DNA from: Siphonodentalium dalli
Taxonomy: Eukaryota; Mollusca; Scaphopoda; Gadilida; Siphonodentaliidae
Length of the DNA stretch: 64,000 nt
Assembly (NCBI GenBank): GCA_032622095.1
Contig: CP136063.1
Location: 118,380,723 to 118,444,722, forward strand
Direction of reading: 5' to 3'
Of the stretch, positions 60,415-64,000 are shown piece after piece. Both the position numbers and the translations under genes were made by a program. The notes under the pieces were generated by a model, which worked only from the letters and a program-made list of their open reading frames with translations, was not told the DNA's origin and searched no databases. Every line of letters starts with the position of its first letter. Within the stretch, counting starts at the first letter, position 1.

Positions 60415-60818
60415 GGCTGAAATGGTCATTGTCACCCCCTTTCGTTCAGTTGGGTACCCAGCTTTTAAAAACTTTCAGTTGGGTACCCAGCTTTTTTTAA
60501 ATTTACAGTTGGGTACCCAGCTTTATGAGCAGTCAATCTGCAGTACCTATGTCCTATAAATGCAATTCTTCTATGCCATTATTTTCAAGCATCGTGACGA
60601 ATAGACATCATTATTCATATGTAAACAAGAATTCACACATTTGCCAGGTTCGTTTCGCAATCAACTGAGGGAAATCACTAATTAAATCAAGCTCTGTGTG
60701 AGATTTCATAAAGCTGGGTACCCAAATGTAAATTTTACAAAAGCTGGGTACCCAACTGAAAATTAAAAAAGCTGGGTACCCAACTGAACGAAAGGGGGTG
60801 ACAATGACCATTTCAGCC
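60415..60818. mobile_element. 404-bp palindromic MITE with six TGGGTACCCA sites
   Basis: The ends GGCTGAAATGGTCATTGTCA and its exact inverse are flanked by TTACTAG on both sides (60408-60414 and 60819-60825), a 7-bp duplication, or 8 bp if C is counted. Each arm carries three copies of AGTTGGGTACCCAGCTTT spaced 29-30 bp. One right-arm copy has a changed end (CCCAAATG). It has no coding capacity. Confidence 0.85.
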
Positions 60819-61836
60819 TTACTAGGCCTATGGTACTGCGCTTTGAACACAAATCGAACGATATTTTACGCAAGCTACATTCGCAATAACAAAATAGTCC
60901 CTCGCGATTGCTGTTCTTATTTTAAAAACAATACCCATACAGTGGACTGAATGCATGTTAAAAGGTAACAGAATTCCATAATTGATCTATCTTTTACGAT
61001 AGTAGGTGTTTCATAGTCAACTTTAGACACATTATTGTCGAGTATGGATATTCACACGCACGTGTATGACGTTGAGGTTAGGTCAGATATATAGGTCACA
61101 TCACCTGCATAATATTTGTTTGTGTTTATAGTTCAAATACCAGTTTGTTAATGCTCGGTTACTGCTTAGTGACTGATGTAGTCATATAAATTCGCAGCCA
61201 TGTATATAATTCGAAGTACCGTCAAGAATTTCTCTGAACAATTCGATTGGAATACAAGGAATTTATGTTTTGTTGGTGGAAATATTGGCGAAAAATCGTG
61301 ACAAACTGACATGATCGACACAGCTCGTAACACGTGGATGCAGTGCGGTACTTTTTCGTCTGATTTCATTTATATGCTTTCACAAATGGATTAATACATT
61401 GGTGATTCGTATTGGAATTAATTATTCGAAAAATTCAATCTGGTGAGTAGACTTACTAATGATTTTCATTGAATCATTACATTTCAAGTTCAGGTTCTAA
61501 TCGATGTTTACGTCACGTTAGACTAGAATTAACGTAGAATAGTCACTTATATTACACAGATTGTTGATTGGTAGCCTTGTAAATCATGCTTAATTTTGCA
61601 TATTGTCATGCATAGCTGACATTTTGTATTGTCAAGGTGCCGATTTATGTATTCACGCTTGAGTAGAACAAGTCACGATTCACACATCGCCGAAAGTAAA
61701 TCCTCATGTATGATCCTGTACTACGACATAGCCGTAGGTCTACTGATACCCCCCCCCCCCCCACAAGGACCGTGAGTGCATGGGTGTTTATTGGTACCGG
61801 TATTCACGTAGATAACATTTTGTTTGACAATGTGAA
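60819..61836. other. gene-free stretch
   Basis: No gene recognised. A 14-C run lies at 61749-61762. The long plus-strand frame beginning at 61706 runs through the C-run and antisense to the THAP-like exon, so it is not called. Confidence 0.45.
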
Positions 61837-62031
61837 TCACACTTGTGTATGTCCCAGCTTGCATTTCACAATATTTGTGAAAGATCCTTCTTCAAAGTGC
61901 TTGGAACACAAGCAGCTGTATTGTGACAGCCTATTCCAAACTCTCGTTGTGGATAAACGCCGTCCACTGTTTTTGAATGCTGCATTAATTCTTGTGCCAC
62001 TTGAACATTTATGGCTACAGTTTGCAGCCAT
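61837..62031 (-). pseudogene. THAP-type zinc finger exon, probably a remnant
   Basis: From ATG at 62031 the frame reads MAANCSHKCSS with a Cys-x3-Cys start, then RVWNRLSQYSCLCSKHFEEG with the Cys-x2-His-Phe end typical of the C2CH THAP DNA-binding domain. The spacing between the Cys pairs and Trp-containing centre fits, though the domain is short (~60 residues against the usual 80-90) and the frame ends soon after. A TGACGTCA box lies ~110 bp upstream on the same strand. THAP domains head P-element and Kolobok-type transposases and many host genes. No transposase core was seen, so it is a first exon or relic. Confidence 0.5.
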
Positions 62032-62404
62032 GCAGCGACGAATACGTTTTATTCTTCAAAAAAATAAACAACAATCAAAAAGACGATTTTTAAAAACGGC
62101 GCATACAATTTATTCCGTCTTTGTACCCTCGGTGACGTCATTTCCGAGTCGCGACGGAAACACCCGATTCAAAAATGACTATTGTAAACAAAGAAGCCGT
62201 TTTATTCAAATATCTGGAAATAGTACTTTTTTGTAAAAATGTGAACAAAATGGAAGGGATACATGTTATAAACCTTGTTTAGCATGAGTTAAGACATATT
62301 TAGATATGTTTGGAGCTAAATTAATTGTATTATTCAGCTGGTCTTTAAGTTAGAATTAAAATGTGAAGTTAGGATTGTGACCCTAATAACCATCCATATG
62401 GTCG

Positions 62405-63330
62405 CGCGATTTTCAGAATGTTAAAAGCGATATGAGAACAGTTTCTATACCACCAGTGTGTCTATTTTCAGAATCTACCTGTTCCAGCTTGATATTTTAG
62501 TGGAAACAGATTTGTGTGGCGCTTTTGTTTGTGTACCCCTCTATTTTTTTCCCGTCCACCAGGTAATAAAAACATGCTATTACGCATAGCAAGTTCGGTA
62601 AGTGGCTTTCTTTGTTCTTGGAAATCGAAAAAACATGGTGAGATCTTGCCACAAATTACTTAATTACATATCTTAATGTGGAATTTTATCAAAAATCATC
62701 AGACGAATTGCATTTATGACTGCATTTTCAATTTTATTTCCCAAATATTAAGGTATTGTATATTCTTAAAATGAGCTATATCACATATGGACGAACATGA
62801 ACAATCTACAAGGATATCTTGATCATATTCCACAAACAAAACTTCGATACATCGATTTTTGGTAAAGATATCACAGAAAAGCTACCCCTACCCCCACCCT
62901 CGCTGATTTCACAAGTCAGATTCCTTTGGTCGAAAACAACGGTCGCGCCATTTCGGATTGTCTAAGATGACATGCGAACGGTTTATTTATCAATATCGTG
63001 TCTACTTTCAGTGTTTACTTGTGTCCAGTTGAAATTTTATTGGAAAAAAAAGATTTTGGACTGTTTTACGAATTTAAAGAGCGTTTGCTTATTATACAAA
63101 TATTAATCCTCATAACTAACCTTCTGGTGGACTGTGCGTGTTGAAATTAACAAAAGTAACAAATATGGCGGTCTACTTTCAGAGTCTACTTGTTCCAGTC
63201 TGACATTTTAGTGGAAACAAATTGTTTGGACGGTTTAAAAAATTTAAAGAGCGTTTCCTGATTATACAGATATTAACTAACACGATTAGCCTTTTCATGA
63301 ATTGTGCAAGTTGAAATTGTGCACACATGT
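62405..63330. repeat. three diverged copies of a ~150-bp dispersed repeat
   Basis: Copies near 62412-62530, 62955-63145 and 63170-63320 share TCTACTTTCAG, CTTGTTCCAG, ATTTTAGTGGAAACA, TTTAAAGAGCGTTT and TGCAAGTTGAAATT. All have the same orientation with unrelated spacer between copies 1 and 2. Non-coding. Confidence 0.65.
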
Positions 63331-63597
63331 CAAGTATGACTCTGAAATGTATTTTTGAGAATGGTGTCGTCAGATAAGTCTCCGCTGGTACAGTACCACA
63401 GTTGCGAACAAAACTAACGTTGGATCCTATAGAGAGTTTGACAATTTACTCAAACGTTCACAGTGGTGGAACTTAATGGCTATCATATATGCATGGCTCT
63501 TATGTGTAATCTATCGTAACTACGTACATACATGTGATTTTACAAAATTAACATGCAATATAGTCAGATACAGTAGTTGAAAAAATGTGGTTCACAT

Positions 63598-63685
63598 CAA
63601 TCATATACAATCATATACAATCATATACAATCAGTATTAGTCCAGGAGATATTGGTATTAGTCCAGGAGATATTGGTAGACCTCT
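63598..63685 (+). repeat. two short tandem repeats
   Basis: TCATATACAA repeats of 11 bp occur three to four times (63598-63632). A ~24-bp unit TATTAGTCCAGGAGATATTG follows twice (63635-63685). Confidence 0.85.
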
Positions 63686-63689
63686 GCAC

Positions 63690-64000
63690 CCCCCCCCCCC
63701 AGGACTCAACTTCACCCCACTAATTTTCTTCCTTAAGGTCTCCTCTAATTTTTTTCACCTGTTAACAAGAAAAAAAAGTGGCCGCAGAGTTTCCAGACAA
63801 GATGGCGTCCATCATGGCGTCCATTTTTTTTATATGCACCAGGTCTCTTTGATCGCCGTTATAGTAAATATGATGTCACATGCGGTCTTGTTTTCCGTTC
63901 GATTCGTTATGGTAATATACAACCCTTACAAATTAGCCAAAAATCCGACACAAAAATCCAATATGGCGGCCAAGATGGCCGCCGAAATGTGAAAATTTGC
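63690..64000. other. dispersed repeat with AAGATGGCGTCC / ATGGCGGCC phrases
   Basis: A C-run near 63690 is followed by repeated AAGATGG and ATGGC phrases typical of old dispersed repeats. The frame spanning it (63585-63992) is built from repeats and a C-run and is not called. Confidence 0.5.

Larger units (their letters stand above)
37752..62400. mobile_element. giant palindromic element carrying PC4-like and IAP-like genes
   Basis: The outer ends are near-identical inverted repeats: CATATGGA, then GGTTATTAGGGTCACAATCC, then an AATTCTAACTTA-rich stretch at 37752, with the inverse ending at 62400. Between them lie two long inverted arms and a ~1 kb spacer. Inside the arms are a double-PC4 gene and a broken BIR-RING gene, both duplicated. 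No polymerase, integrase, capsid or full transposase was recognised and no clean target duplication was found. It could be a very large non-autonomous transposon, a captured segment between two copies of one MITE family, or a remnant of a DNA virus with inverted repeats. The structure is directly visible; the nature of the element is inference. Confidence 0.6.
58670..62400 (-). repeat. right end unit: TIR unit split by a ~3.2 kb insertion
   Basis: 58670 starts GTTATTAGGGTCACAATTAC, the same inner end as 38303 in the left unit. The minisatellite (GAATTAAAATGTTAAGTTA) runs 58775-59135 and includes a AATGTAAATAG sub-array. Minisatellite sequence then breaks off and resumes only at ~62345, directly before the outer TIR. 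The 59140-62340 segment is absent from the left unit. Confidence 0.65.

Noticed and set aside
61706-62236. 176-codon plus-strand frame
   Set aside because: It runs through a 14-C tract and antisense to the THAP-like exon. The plus-strand peptide shows no domain, while the minus strand has ordered zinc ligands.
37752-62400. Simple assembly or library fold-back artefact as the sole explanation of the palindrome
   Set aside because: The spacer is single-copy, the outer arms are diverged, and one arm has an insertion the other lacks. None of these is expected of a fold-back read. Collapse or over-polishing of the inner arms is still possible and is listed as a check.

Overview
The window looks like nuclear DNA from a marine invertebrate, most likely a lophotrochozoan such as a mollusc, annelid or brachiopod. 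This is inferred from AT-rich intergenic sequence, very low gene density, abundant AAGGTCA-bearing dispersed repeats, Helitron-type units, and eukaryotic signals (TATA boxes, AATAAA) around intronless genes. There are no bacterial operons or ribosome binding sites. The species cannot be named from the sequence.

Region by region: 1-3.2 kb is repeat-rich and gene-free. An intronless 336-codon gene (3264-4274, +) encodes a leaderless protein whose C-terminal ~160 residues resemble the interleukin-1 family beta-trefoil. From 7.5 to 10.6 kb lies a ~3.1 kb TIR transposon with a perfect 8-bp target duplication (hAT-like, apparently non-autonomous). From 10.6 to 21 kb only MITEs, hairpins, C/G-tract repeats and degenerate tandem repeats are seen. 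From 21.07 to 35.21 kb a 14 kb repeat island holds seven Helitron-like units (TC...CTAG, several joined head-to-tail). They sit in opposite orientations on either side of an 8.5 kb satellite block of about 44 monomers of ~175 bp, and the satellite itself flips orientation at ~24.92 kb.

From 37.75 to 62.40 kb lies a giant, roughly palindromic element with near-identical ~50-bp outer TIRs. Its inner arms (40.65-48.9 kb and 49.9-58.15 kb) are essentially identical inverted copies around a ~1 kb unique spacer. Each arm carries an intact 173-aa gene with two consecutive PC4/Sub1-like ssDNA-binding domains and its own TATA, CRE, CCAAT and polyA signals. Each arm also carries a broken BIR-RING (IAP-like) gene. 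The spacer holds a diverged, broken relative of the PC4 gene. The outer arms are visibly diverged, and a second, smaller palindromic element has inserted only in the left arm. The right end contains a THAP-like exon and a 404-bp palindromic MITE with six copies of TGGGTACCCA.

The strongest candidates for something new are the IL-1-like gene and the large palindromic element carrying PC4-PC4 and IAP cargo. No polymerase, integrase, capsid or complete transposase gene was recognised, so how the large element moves, and whether it began as a virus or a transposon, is unresolved.
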